Source: Eutreptiella sp. 'Long Island Sound 2002' | Taxonomy: Eukaryota > Euglenozoa > Euglenophyceae > Eutreptiales > Eutreptiaceae | Assembly (NCBI GenBank): GCA_964036045.1 | Contig: OZ038402.1 | Coordinates: 10,235,013 to 10,299,012, forward strand | Direction of reading: 5' to 3' | Length of the DNA: 64,000 bases | Shown here: in pieces, positions 42,949 to 54,410 of the stretch | Position numbering within the stretch: position 1 is the first letter of the stretch | How the letters are laid out: every line of letters starts with the position of its first letter | Program-made: the position numbers and the translations under genes | Notes under the pieces: model-generated | Database searches by the model: none | The model's input: the letters and a program-made list of their open reading frames with translations, nothing else | Told to the model about the DNA's origin: nothing

Positions 42949-45900
42949 GAAACTCCGAGCTCAAACCACCTGGGTGGGTAGGTGTAACATGTGAAACCTA
43001 AACACACCAAAAACCCAAACAAAATTTCTGCGTACACATGAAAACAGAGATAGCATGCATGCACATAGTTTTGGATCAGCGGATGAGACACCTGTTTGTA
43101 GGCAAAGGGGTCTTTATAGTTGAACGGATTCAATGATTTGTATGGTGGACATAGCTAGCTGCCCTTTGGCCTCCACTCAACACTAGAAGCCTACCAATTG
43201 CAATTCAACAAGTGTTCACAAAAGTAACTCCTTTTTTCATTAACACACTAAGCTCTGCAAATCATGTCACCCCCACGTGCAATTGCCCGCAAATCCACCT
43301 GTTTTAGACATCTATAGTTCGCAGACTTCACCCGGGACGCAGAGTCATGATTGCCCCCCACACACACGTTCTGTGAGATGCGGGATTGAGGGACAGGGTG
43401 AAATACACTAGTATCTACTAGGTGGGGGGGGGGGACTGGTGGGGGGGGGGGGGGGGGTAATCATTAATACTCAATAACTAATAATTCTTACTTTCAATAT
43501 GTCAATAACTTAAAGTATTCAATGAGCAAATTATGTAAATGTGGAAATCACTATTTCAAAGAAATACATTGCAGTAAATTGCAACAGACATGCTGTTCAA
43601 ACAATGCAACTACAGGTAGGGGAATACTTTCCCTCAGAGGCTGAGTTGCTTTCAGATCCCCTTTCTAACCAAGCAAACCTGGCCTAACCCAACCTAAGAA
43701 AAAAATTAGTGTGGTGTGCATATGTTTGCAATTCACCATTCCCCACGTTGCCTTGGACTTGTCTAGTCCAGTTAACCTACACTTAGCGTGGAGGTTGCCC
43801 TGTTGCCCTGTTTTTGACGCCCTTGCTGTGCTTGCATGGGCTAGCCCCTGGGGCCATGCTTTGCGGGCTCACATACATGGACTGGGGCTCAGTGGCTGTG
43901 GACTTCGGTCCCCCCCATCTCATTTTGCAATGGGTTTTCTGGGTTTCCAGATGTAATCACCTGCCAGTATGTACCCGTCATGGGTAAATGGGTCACCGCA
44001 ACTGCCAGCTCTCCATCATCACACCAATGGATTTGCAAGTGGCCTGTAATCATCAGCATAGTCAGTTGTTCCTAAGGGGGCGCCACCCAGTCTGTTAGTG
44101 GCCTGTCCTGCCCCCACCAGAAACCCTCGGCCGGGGGTTTGCTGGTTTACACCTCTCCCTTCCCGTGGTCAACTTGCAGATGCTCCATCTTACCTATCTA
44201 TTGTATCTGCAAGTCGGGGAAAGGGATCACTGTGGTAATGCAATGTATTCCCTGCCGTTGGTGCAATGCTGTAATTTTGGCCATACAAATCTGTGTCCGT
44301 TGCATTTGGCCATCAAAAGACCTGGTCCCCACCTTGGCGGGTAGCCGGTACCACTCACCGGTTGTTTTCCACTGACCAAACCTACAAGGTGAAGGGGAAC
44401 ACACCATTTTGCCCTTGTGCTGCTGACGCCCAGGATAGGGGGCCCAGTTTCCCGCAGCCACAAAAATGCACGTTCACCTGCACAGAGAGCGCAATACAAC
44501 CTTCCCACCCTTGCTCACAGTGCACCCCAAGCACAGTGCAAAGACCCCTCCCCCACAGCCCCCCACCCTGCCCCCCTTCCCCCTCCCCCCAGTCGAACCC
44601 AACCAACCCACACACACCCTTACCCCCCCCCCCCCTGTGCAAGCACCAGGAAAGTCAGGAAAACCACGGTCAGACCGGGTCGCGGTGCCTCCACGCAATG
44701 CGCGGTACCAAACGAACGTATGTCACCGAAAACCTGCCCACACCTGACCCTAAGCACAATTGTCTTAACAGGGCACTGGAACACAATGTGCAGCATTTTT
44801 CAGCAAGTTCTGGAGGTCCTCACTGCCCATCAGGGGCATCAGAAGCTGTGGAATAGAAGCCCTTTCCAACCTTGCGCCTCATCTTGAACAACTGCACATG
44901 CTTGCCCTTTGAGGCAGGCTTTGGAGCAGGAGTAATGACATTAGTCATGGCTGAAAATCACATCAAAACAAACAGCAGTGGTTTGCAGTACCCAGCATAA
45001 TGTTGTCATGAGCAGGAGGACCTATCCCAAGTATGACACAGCCCCCGTTTCCTTCCACAATCGGCACATAATCAATCACATTCCGCTAAGCTTCTGACCA
45101 AAAAGACTGTGTTCAGAAAAACGACGGTCACACCGGGTCCCAGTGCTTAGAAAAGGCGGTGCTTGCGCAAGGGGGAGTGGGGGGGGGGGGGGTACAACAT
45201 CAGTTGAGAGCAAAGGACCCCGCAAGCCCGAGTCCATTCTGGGGACATTTTACTGCGGAGTGACTGTACAATACAAGTGGTGGTACAATAGGCTACCATA
45301 CCAGAAAGTAGTGTGAGACACTGCACTGTTTCTTCATACAGGGTCCAGACACAGATGAATGGGGGTTGTTTCATATTGTGTGTAGGCACCCCTGCCCCTT
45401 GTCCAAGCAACAGTAAATGACTAGAAATTGACGGAACCAGCGCCGAGTGTTGCTTGGACAAGGGTGTTGCGTACACGCCACAACTTGCATGATACATCTT
45501 CGGCATGAGCCTAGTGTGGGGCATCGAATGCACGTCAGCGGAGCTGGAGCCTACACAGGCTGACGCAGCGTTTGCTGTATGCGAAATCATCACCGAGGAG
45601 GACGGGCACACGGACAACGGCGTGATCTGGGACACCATCAGACGAGGCGGAGCAAGTGGGGCAGGCGCGACACGGAGGACACGACCAGAAAAGAGGTACC
45701 CCGCCCCCTTGTCCTGCCCCAACCCAAGGAAGACGGTCCACCACCACCCCCTGGGGGACAGTTGCCAAATGACGGTCCCCCAGTCCCCCCTGGGGAACCC
45801 CACTACCACCGTACACGCACACTTTCAGGCACAGAAATTGCACTGCAAAACGAAAGAATGCAATAGCAGGACTGTCTTGCCTTCACGCTCATAAGAGATG

Positions 45901-46239
45901 CGGCGATGTGCATCGCCATGCTCTGAATATCTAACGACCTGCGCCAAAACAGGTTCCCCTGTGGAGTGGATGAACATTACATTCGTCCCAGGTGTAAACA
46001 TGGTTGTGCTGTCAAGTTCCATTTCATCGAAAGTGAGCAAGATGTCCTGCCAAGGGATATAAATGGCAGTGCCTCACAACACAGTCACCCACACAACAAC
46101 ACAGTGACCCATAACAAAAAATTTTGTATTGACCAAGTGACGGTCCCCCAGCCCCCCCCCCCCCCGGGGAAGGACAGGGGGGGGGGGAGACAAAAGGGGG
46201 GGGGGACACACATGCGGGGCGGGAGGAGACCCAGGGCGA
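42949..46239. other. Stretch without a supported gene
   Basis: It holds poly-G runs near 42,911, 43,424, 43,440 and 45,180, and an AT-rich patch at 43,458-43,720. Two G/C hairpins with GACGGTC occur near 45,735-45,800 and 46,138-46,160, similar to those at 28,245 and 28,700. A plus-strand frame at 45,505-45,720 has mildly coding-like composition but nothing recognisable. Confidence 0.35.
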
Positions 46240-46805
46240 ATGGCAGATGAGAAGCGAAAGAAGAAGGCGTGGAGGAATCAAGAGACACGAACATGCAAGT
46301 GCATGAGAAAGAGAGCTGGGGCGCCCAGGTGGACAATCAGACTGTGTAAGGCGCTTGAAAAGCACCCGCGATGGACGGAAAGCGAAGGTCAAGGGGTGGG
46401 ACCACTGGCACAGGCCGTATGGAAAGCCATCCTGGGTTGTGACACCAATGGGGTAGTGGAGCTGAAAGCGCTGCACACGCTGAAGGTCAAAAAGGAGCGC
46501 AAGGGGGAATCCTTGCACTGCGCGCGCACTGCGCGCTACTTTTAGACTATGTTCCCCCCCGAAGAGCCCTCAGGCACACCCCTTGGAAACGCTCTTAGAA
46601 TTAGGTGACCCAAACTGCCCCAGCTCAAGAAAGTTGCAAACTACCTTCCCTTCACATAGCATACATCATGCACAACTGGAAAAGCCATGAACAGCGCATT
46701 GGTCGCCACCCTCAACAACACACAACCGTCTTTCTGTTCCATTGTCAACTAAGTACAAATTGAGAATACGCAACTTGTGTGTACAACATGAAAAACTTGC
46801 AGAAT

Positions 46806-47086
46806 TAAAGAAATGTCACATTGTCACATGTGTGTGTGTCAGTGCAATCCGTACAATATTGCAATTCACACTTGTCACACATGGAAATCTTTTAAGGGTC
46901 AGAATTGGTGCAACAAAGGGCACACACATCCCCATCATCACCCACAACATCCTCATCATCATTGTCCTCCTGTGTAGGTGCGGTCCATACATGTGCAGAA
47001 ACGTGTTCCCACGGACCATATGGAGGGTACCGCACCTGTCTTCGAATCAAAAATTGCTGCAAATACAAGAGAGTCCCTAACCCCAA
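46806..47086 (-). pseudogene. Transposase C-terminal relic in D1
   Basis: It begins with Q-Q-F-L-I-R-R-Q and Y-P-P-Y-G-P-W, then an acidic linker and a Cys-rich module (C-x2-C, later C-D-K-C, Y-C-T-D-C, H-T-C). TAA at 46,892 interrupts it where D2 has a Glu codon. The same protein end is in D2. Confidence 0.65.
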
Positions 47087-47262
47087 CTCAAGGGGCCATG
47101 CAACAAAGCGTGGATTGCGAGTCCCTTACCCCAACTCAAGGAGCCACGCAACAAAGCGTGGATTGAGAGTCCCTAACCCCAACTCAAGGGGCCACACAAC
47201 AAAGCGTGGATTGCGAGTCCCTAACCCCGACTCCAGGGGCCACGCAACAAAGCATGGATTGG
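47070..47262. repeat. 48-bp minisatellite with a CCACGC-aacaaa-GCGTGG hairpin
   Basis: Four tandem units of 48 bp, each with GAGTCCCTAACCCC and a 6-bp stem separated by AACAAA, lie inside D1. Two further units occur in D2 near 60,495-60,565, and a lone stem near 60,711-60,730. Confidence 0.85.
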
Positions 47263-47533
47263 ACAATTGGCCCGGTTTCCTCAATAGCACCGGAAGGTTG
47301 GCTACATCACCCTTCATAACCGCCGCCTTCTAAGGGATCCCATAGGGGTAGGGGTCGGAAATAGCCAAAGAACAGGATGTGGTGGAGATGAGCAAAAAAG
47401 AGTGAAAAGGGTGGAAATGGGTGACATTGGGTGAAAATCCAAAAATGCCATATCCCCAATGTGGAAAAAAGCATCAAAACCTACGCAACAGGGCAACAAT
47501 GATGCCCCTGGTGTCTCAAAGCATGGGTGTCCA

Positions 47534-48313
47534 GGGGGAATGTTTGCCCGGCGCGCGCCCGGCACGCTACTTTTAGACTATGTTCCCCCCGAAGAGCCCC
47601 CAAGCACACCCCTTGGAAACACCCTTAGAATTAGGTGACCCAAATTGCCCCAGCTCAAGAAAGTTGCAAACTGGGGTACACAGTACCACTCTCGCTCCTT
47701 TAAGGGCGATCTTGGTCAACACCTTAGCAAGTTGGGAGAATGGGGGGTTAGGATAGCACAACCGCATCGATCTCCAGTAGAAGCGATAGGCGTTATTGAG
47801 GTATCGCGAACAGTAGAGCTGCATCATAACATTGGTCCCACAAGTGTGGGTGTCAATACATTCAGTACAATAGTGCTCCTTACACTCATCACAAACTGCG
47901 ACGGTGGAGCGTTCTGGCAACACAACACACACACTTCTGCCTCATCCTCTGCCTCATCTTGCGTGCCACAACCGAGCAAACAGCTGCTCAATGCGTGCCC
48001 TATACCACCCGTGCACGTCATTGTAACATTGTTGGCGGGCTGTCAAAGTGCCATTCTTTCTTCCAATGAATGGCACAATGACATGAATCTGGCCCTTATA
48101 AGCACCATCATGGCCCCCAAATTCGAAAACAAAGAAATCACCTCGGGTACGAGAAGGTCCATACCCATCCCAAATCAAAACATCTGTTGATGTCCCGGGG
48201 GCCAAGGGGCAAATCCATATAATATTGCCCAACATATCAACGGCAACAGTCCACCAGCAGGGCACGGGTCACAAAAGATGCCCGGCGCGCGCCCGGCGCG
48301 CTAACGTTCCCCC
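47534..48313 (-). mobile_element. Harbinger-like element D3, nested in D1
   Basis: Terminal repeats are GGGGGAATGTTTGC and, from the other strand, GGGGGAACGTTAGC. CCA flanks both ends (47,531-47,533 and 48,314-48,316). Joining D1 across the gap restores a stretch that matches D2 near 60,900-60,935. The 780-bp element carries a decayed transposase fragment and ends of the same type as the MITE at 20,819. Confidence 0.8.
47830..48265 (-). pseudogene. DDE transposase fragment with C-terminal zinc module, in D3
   Basis: The frame 48,265-47,954 shows the middle and end of a PIF/Harbinger (DDE_Tnp_4-like) core: an A-V-D-M-L-G-N strand, P-G-T-S-T-D, a G-G-H-D-G-A-Y segment with the second Asp, and Y-R-A-R-I-E-Q-L-F-A-R-L-W with the catalytic Glu. 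The following helices seen in D2 are missing. In a shifted frame a Cys-rich module follows (C-V-L-C, then C-D-E-C, Y-C-T-E-C, H-T-C). The N-terminal part is missing, so it cannot be active. Confidence 0.65.
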
Positions 48314-48620
48314 CCAGTACGGCTAGACGCCCAAATAGTTGCACTGTGCACGCACTGCGCATAAGGCGCCCCTCAAGAGGGCTGAAAAGGGAAAGAGGCG
48401 AGCCAAAAGGGGGCAGGGAAGGAGCAAGGGGAGGGAAGACGACGATGACAGCCCGTTGTTCTCTGAATCTACCTCCCCCTCATCCTTGTCCAGTGACAAC
48501 ACCTCCTCGGACGACACCGGAGCCGGGGCCATGACGTCTCGTGGGGGCAGCAGCGCCGCGGTGCGGAGAGAAGGTGAAAGACCACCGGCAGCGGGTCCAA
48601 CACGGAATTCACCCTCATAG

Positions 48621-49154
48621 CAGGGTGGCACCACTTCAAATCCAAGAGAACGGGACACGTGTAGACCATCCTCAGGATGGTGGTACACAAGCAAAGGCAT
48701 TGACATAATATATAAGAGCCTCACTAAACACCAGCCATTGGCGACCCATTCCTGGAGTTCAGTACCCTATGAGCGCTTTTGCACAACATTCGTTGTTGCC
48801 ATCTTTCTACGCCAATCGGGCTTAAATTACATCACGCGCACTGCGCATGAGGCACCCTCAGAAGTATCTCTGAGTAAAGGGGGGCTACACATACAACGCG
48901 GCGCCCCTCCCTCTCCCGGAGATGGAGTCAACAAGGTAAAGCACAAATGAAGGATACATATACAAAGCGGCGCCCCTCCCTCTCCTCTGAGTAAATAACA
49001 GCAAAGGGGGACAAGGAACAAAAACACGCAGTGCCTGCATGCTTTGCGGTATTCTACAAATCCAAAGCAGTAGAACCAACCATCTGGAGTGAATCATGCG
49101 CTCCTCAAATTCCAAGCACGGCAAACAGCCCAAAGAATTGTTGCTGGCTATGGG
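48621..49154. other. Stretch without a supported gene
   Basis: Two copies of a CGGCGCCCCTCCCTCTCC block (near 48,898 and 48,967) separated by about 70 bp are the only structure I see. Confidence 0.3.
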
Positions 49155-49817
49155 TATGTGGGCACCATTGCGCTGTCGCTGCAAATGGGAGCCTAATGTC
49201 ATGGAAATGCTTCAGTCACAAATGCTGCAACAAACGTGTGGGACAAACAGCGTTGTCTCCTGCCACAAATGGTGTCAGCACAACTTTGTAGAGTTTCATC
49301 CTCCCCTCTGCTGCTGTGTTGCAAAACCCAACTGTTGCTGGAAGATATAATTGGTCTTCAGGCAGCCGTCGACTCTCTGCTCGTCAGTGGGCGGGGAGGA
49401 GGGGCAGGGAAGGGGGGGTGGAGGCCAGAGAAGCGGAGCAAAATGGTCGGTCTGCTCCAGCTTTGCTCAGAAAATTGCCCCCCCCCCCCGCAATCCTCCC
49501 CCTTTTGTCAGGCTGTTGTGTTGCAAAACCCAACTGTTGCTGGAAGATATTATTGGTCTTCAAGCAGCCGTCAGGAACTTGTTGCCTCTCTGCTCACCCT
49601 GGGGGCAATGGCGATGGGAAGGGGGGAGGGGGGGGCAAGCCATAGAAGTGGAGCAACACAGTCGGTATGATCCAAAAGTGCTCAGAAAATTAGTTTCGTT
49701 CTGATTGTGTCTGGGCACCACTCCAGAAAATTCCGTAATCACGCTCTGGGCGTGGTGATGCCCCGTGCCGCATACTAACGGTTTCACCATTTCCCACACG
49801 AAGCCTGTTGTACAGGG
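49155..49817. repeat. Dispersed 0.66-kb duplication, copy 1
   Basis: Almost identical to 53,744-54,410, apart from poly-C length and a few bases. Each copy contains an internal direct repeat of about 55 bp (TTGCAAAACCCAACTGTTGC onward) at 200-bp spacing (49,318 and 49,520). Open frames within show no known domain. The flanks of the two copies are unrelated on the left. Confidence 0.9.
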
Positions 49818-51900
49818 CTTCATTTTAAATGAGTTTAGTTTGGTTCCCAGCGAGCGCCTGGGATAAGAATTTTAAAGCAACACGGGATGGTTGACTTTGG
49901 TGGTGAAAGAGCGGTTGTGTATGCATGTTGTGCAAAGAGGTGAAAGTGTTTAGCTGTTCTGCACATGTGGTGGTTGGATATTGATCGAGGTAATGCACTG
50001 CTTTTGCGCGGTTGTTTGATAAGTGGATTCCATATGTGTCTACGGCACGCCATTGCTGCTCAGAAACAGCCATCCTTCTTGGCCTGCTTATTCCACTCAG
50101 AAGAAATATCCTGTCCCTGGTTGTACCGCGACTGTGGGATGCACTCTCTCAACCCTGCAACACGAACAATGCATGCAGGTAGACGTTGAAAATCCACATA
50201 TCGGCGATGTTGGCATTAGTGGTCGTGGTGGCAGTGGTGGCAGAGGCAGCTTTGGTGCTGCTGGAAGCAAATTTCTACAATGCATGTGGTTGCGCAGGAA
50301 GCAACCTTTGGCGGAAAAGCCTTCACATAGGCCTGCAGCAAATTGGTGTTGCAGTGAGACACGGCAAAATAATTGGCACGCACAGCCCCCTGCGCATCCA
50401 AACTGTGTGGCAAAATGCACCTATCCGCCTTCCACAATGTGCAGCAACAACAAGGGCCCTCTGCTGTGACACAGATGCAAATTTTTCGTAGAGAAGAAAC
50501 AGCTTTCTGTGCCTCGTTGAGAGCAGTGGATTTGTCTCTCTGCTTCGCAAAATCTACGCTCCGAACATACACGTGCATCTGTAGACCGGTGTCTGGGGGG
50601 GCGAGGGGGTGTTTACATAGCTTAGACGGATGTCTGGTTGTCGACAAGCGGAGTTGTTGCCACAGGTTTTGTTTTCTGCCGTGGGGTTGGGCTGAATTGT
50701 TCAGAGGAAAACCAGGCGGAGATGAACATGGAACATAAGATACCTGCTGCATGACCCCAGGGCATGGGCAGTGCGCCGCAGACTGCAGTCGTTGACAGTG
50801 GCACATGGTTCTGCTGTTTTGCTGCATGCTCTCGCATGGCAGGTCGTGTGGCATGGGTCTCGCAAGGCAGGCTGGGGCAAAGTTTCAAAAAAGGACTCAA
50901 GTATATGTAAACGTGAGACACACAGCAGTATACTCCTGCCACTCACCCCAGTGGGTGAGCCTAGTTTCACGGAAACGAAGGTTCTATGCCATCTTGGCCT
51001 GTGTCACACAAAGGGCATAGGCTGACTTTTTTTTCCATGGGGGCACATTCCTCCCATCACACATTCCCCCAGAGCCAGCGCAGCCACAACATGCGCCTGG
51101 TGCCTTTTATGTGTCACCGGGAGACCCAGTGTACCTGTCCGTTCCATGGCCCTGCTGCTGGGCCAAACTCACAACTGGTTGCAAACCTCGACATACTCCC
51201 ATCTGGTCGAAAACAGGGGCCGCATGCAGGTCAATAAGGCGCTCCACACATGCACATCCTGGTGTGCATATGCAGCAATGGGGGCCCCAATGTTCGGCAG
51301 TTCGGCTGATAAACACGCCAAAGTCAAGCATCGTCATAATTCCAATCTGGCACTTGTGTTCGCCTAATTACCTTCGCTGGGCCAAGTTTTGTCGGCCACA
51401 AACTCTAGCCTAAACAGTACAGTACATGGGGACTGAGGGCCCTTTTGGTGGGGGGGACTGAAGAGTTCACCAGTACTCAAGATAGTTCTTGGAAATTGGG
51501 CGACTCACGTATATGATACACTGGATCCCTGGAAGTCAGGGCACAGGGCACAGACCCATAGCTCATATACATGTAATGTAGAGGCGCTCTCTAGTGCGTA
51601 CATGGGGGCTGAAGACCTTTGGCTGTCTGGTAAGCTTGCAGGATGCTGGCACTCACTTGGCCAACCTGCCACACAAGTCCTCCGGCTCTCAAAGGAGATC
51701 ATGGGTCAGGCAGGTGTGTGAATGTGGATTAGTGTGTTGAAGCTAGTTCATCTTCTTTTCCTAATGGAACTAAAATCGGTGCTGAACTCATCCGCTGAGG
51801 CAGAGTCTTCAAAAAATTCTGTGCTATCTGAGAGATAATCAGGGCCTATTTCCCTCATTTTCAATTCAATTGATGAACAGACTGATGCCTGGTCTTCGTT
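49818..51900. other. Stretch without a supported gene
   Basis: Short frames on both strands have no conserved motif. A segment near 51,235-51,300 resembles 23,165-23,225 (CGCTCCACAC, then GCAGATGCAGCAAT-like), so it is probably a diverged dispersed repeat. Confidence 0.3.
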
Positions 51901-51949
51901 AAGAGATTCGGGGTCTCGCCACTGTCATACACCGCACAGTTAGACAAAG

Positions 51950-52025
51950 TGGGGACATCTTACGTCCTTTTTCCGCTAGCTGGTCCACCTTCTCATTTCC
52001 CTCAATGACCACATGACTAGGAACC
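51950..52025 (-). pseudogene. RNase H C-terminal motif relic
   Basis: V-P-S-H-V-V-I-E-G-N-E-K-V-D-Q-L-A-E is a close match to the last catalytic motif of RNase H in non-LTR elements (S-H-x-G-I-x-G-N-E-x-A-D). The surrounding frame shows nothing else of the domain. Confidence 0.5.
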
Positions 52026-53743
52026 TTGAAAACAGGGGGTGGGGGGGGGCATAGAAAGAGCATCTCTGCAACACTGAACGTGGCAAGTGCATTTCCCCCC
52101 TCATTTTCTGACCGGTTCACCTGCTCTTTTTGTTCACAACTGTGGCCATCCGTTGGTGACCTGTAGCAAAAAAGGTGTTTAAGAGCAAAAAAAAAAACTT
52201 GAAGAGAATTTGTGGATGTGTGATAACACAAGCTATGCTGGTGTGCAGGTGTCTGCGACGCCTGATGCATGTTCTGAACGACGGTGATGAAGACAGGGGT
52301 GATAGGGGGCTTCTTCCTGATGTGTAACCCTCTCATGCGGGCCAAGGATACATGGTTTCTTTGCTGGTGGAGAGGAGTGGATTGATGTCGGGCTGCCCCC
52401 TCCGGCTGTGTGCAGGAATCAGCAATGTTTTGCCGTGTGACCGGCGGGTGGTTCTTGGGCAGTGTTTTCAAGCCAAAAAGTGCTGTGGGACCAGGGGGTG
52501 GTAGCGAGGAAATTTTTTTCGGCACCTTGCATCAGGTGACATGTGCCTTTCCTTTCCCACAGTCAAATGCATGGACAAGTGAACACTGAACGACACAATT
52601 TCAGCAATTTGGGATGACTGCACAAACAAATGTGCATGGAATGAACCAATGTTCAACTGCTTCATGAACAGGCCCACTCAGGAGAATCAGGTATCACCGG
52701 AATAGACAGGACAGTTTTGTAAAAGAAGCAGCCATTTGTATTCAATCTGCACTGTATCAGACTGAGCAGCTGGACGCAAAACAGTGACTGCAACAAGAGT
52801 GCCATCAGATTGCCGGTAAAAGACAACCTGCAGTGTACATGGTAATTCTGTGAAAAATTAATGTCCGGAAACGTGCCATATGACCAGGGGGTGGTTCTTG
52901 CACATGACAGTCCTTGCACACCGGGAGTACCATGCATAGCCAGAAGGGGTCATGACGGATTGAAATCCATGGGCCCATGGCCAAGGGCCATGAGGGTGCC
53001 TCAACGCACCGCGCACCCGCACCGCGCGCTTCAGTAGACGTGTCACTTGCCGATGTACTGCACAACTTTTCAGACAGGAACGCGGTGGCCCAAGGGGTTT
53101 TGTGAAATGATAAGTGCAACTTGAAAATGTTGGGTGTCATCCTGCGGCGCAACATTGAGGCTCTCAGTCTCAGGACAATCCTGAACGTCAGCTGCAACTA
53201 CTCTGGACCCGACGGCAGCGGTAGGCGGTGGGGACGGACAACGTTCGGAAGTGGGGGACTCCACGCGCACAATGGGGAAGGTGAGCCGCTCCACGAGGCA
53301 ATCACAGGAAAGCTGCGTATGGCCTGAGCGCTAGTAGCTGATGGGGACACACTGCGGTAAGGATAAGAGGCCCACAACAATGGCAGGCACACGTTCCCCT
53401 GTGGTGCCTCTCAGGTAAAGGACATTTGGTAAAAGACATTACTGCCCGGCGCCAACAGGTCAGCATTGATTGCCATGTGTCCTGTGCAAAGCAAAGGATG
53501 CAAAACATAGTCGCACCGATACTTTCGAATGCACAAGGTGCCTCGCTGCCCACTCTTACACCCCGACATTGATAGTTCCGCCCAAACACAACAATTGGCC
53601 GCCCATTTGTGATGTTAAGACTCCTATGACCGCTTTTGGGCAACATTCCATGGGTACCACGAACCGGGCTAAAGTCGCACCGCAGGCCGGACCGCACGTA
53701 CCGCATGCAAGGCACCCTCCATGCTGTGCAATTTTTTTTCCAT
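52026..53743. other. Stretch without a supported gene
   Basis: A segment near 52,246-52,330 resembles 54,411-54,490, and one near 52,970-53,000 resembles 54,510-54,540 (CCATGGCCAAGGGCCATG), so a diverged dispersed repeat is present. No coding gene supported. Confidence 0.35.
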
Positions 53744-54410
53744 GAGTATGTGGGCACCATTGCGCTGTCGCTGCAAATGGGAGCCTAATGTCATGGAAAT
53801 GCTTCAGTCACAAATGCTGCAACAAATGTGTGGGACAAACAGCGTTGTCTCCTGCCACAAATGGTGTCAGCACGACTTTGTAGAGTTTCATCCTCCCCTC
53901 TGCTGCTGTGTTGCAAAACCCAACTGTTGCTGGAAGATATAATTGGTCTTCAGGCAGCCGTCGACTCTCTGCTCGTCAGTGGGCGGGGAGGAGGGGCAGG
54001 GAAGGGGGGGTGGAGGCCAGAGAAGCGGAGCAAAATGGTCGGTCTGCTCCAGCATTGCTCAGAAAATTGCCCCCCCCCCCCCGCAATCCTCCCCCTTTTG
54101 TCAGGCTGTTGTGTTGCAAAACCCAACTGTTGCTGGAAGATATTATTGGTCTTCAAGCAGCCGTCAGGAACTTGTTGCCTCTCTGCTCACCCTGGGGGCA
54201 ATGGCGATGGGAAGGGGGGAGGGGGGGGCAAGCCATAGAAGTGGAGCAACACAGTCGGTATGATCCAAAAGTGCTCAGAAAATTAGTTTCGTTCTGATTG
54301 TGTCTGGGCACCACTCCAGAAAATTCCGTAATCACGCTCTGGGCGTGGTGATGCCCCGTGCCGCATACTAACGGTTTCACCATTTCCCACACGAAGCCTG
54401 TTGTACAGGG
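53744..54410. repeat. Dispersed 0.66-kb duplication, copy 2
   Basis: Partner of 49,155-49,817. On its right the sequence continues into a segment that resembles 52,246-52,330, which copy 1 does not have. Confidence 0.9.

Larger units (their letters stand above)
46503..48373 (-). mobile_element. Harbinger-like element D1, containing nested element D3
   Basis: The ends are GGGGGAATCCTTGC on the left and, from the other strand, AGGGGCGCCTTATGCGC on the right, each followed by GCGCGC-rich sequence. CAA flanks both sides (46,500-46,502 and 48,374-48,376). Without the nested element (47,534-48,316) its sequence runs parallel to D2 at 59,754-60,970 through both junctions. A transposase C-terminal relic is on the minus strand. 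Confidence 0.75.
46240..48620 (+). pseudogene. Small host ORF interrupted by nested transposons
   Basis: ATG 46,240 opens 87 codons that are Lys/Arg-rich with several Trp, up to the CAA duplication at 46,500-46,502. Beyond the insertion, 48,377-48,620 continues in exactly the same frame if the element and one CAA copy are ignored. The result is about 167 codons in all: a basic middle, an acidic D-D-D-D stretch and a Ser-rich acidic end before a TAG at 48,618. The frame agreement across the junction supports a real gene before insertion. No family is recognised. The basic-acidic layout suggests a nuclear or nucleic-acid-binding protein, which is inference. Confidence 0.6.

Noticed and set aside
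48323-48724. Minus-strand 133-residue ORF
   Set aside because: It crosses the right end of D1 and lies opposite the restored plus-strand ORF, so it is a shadow.
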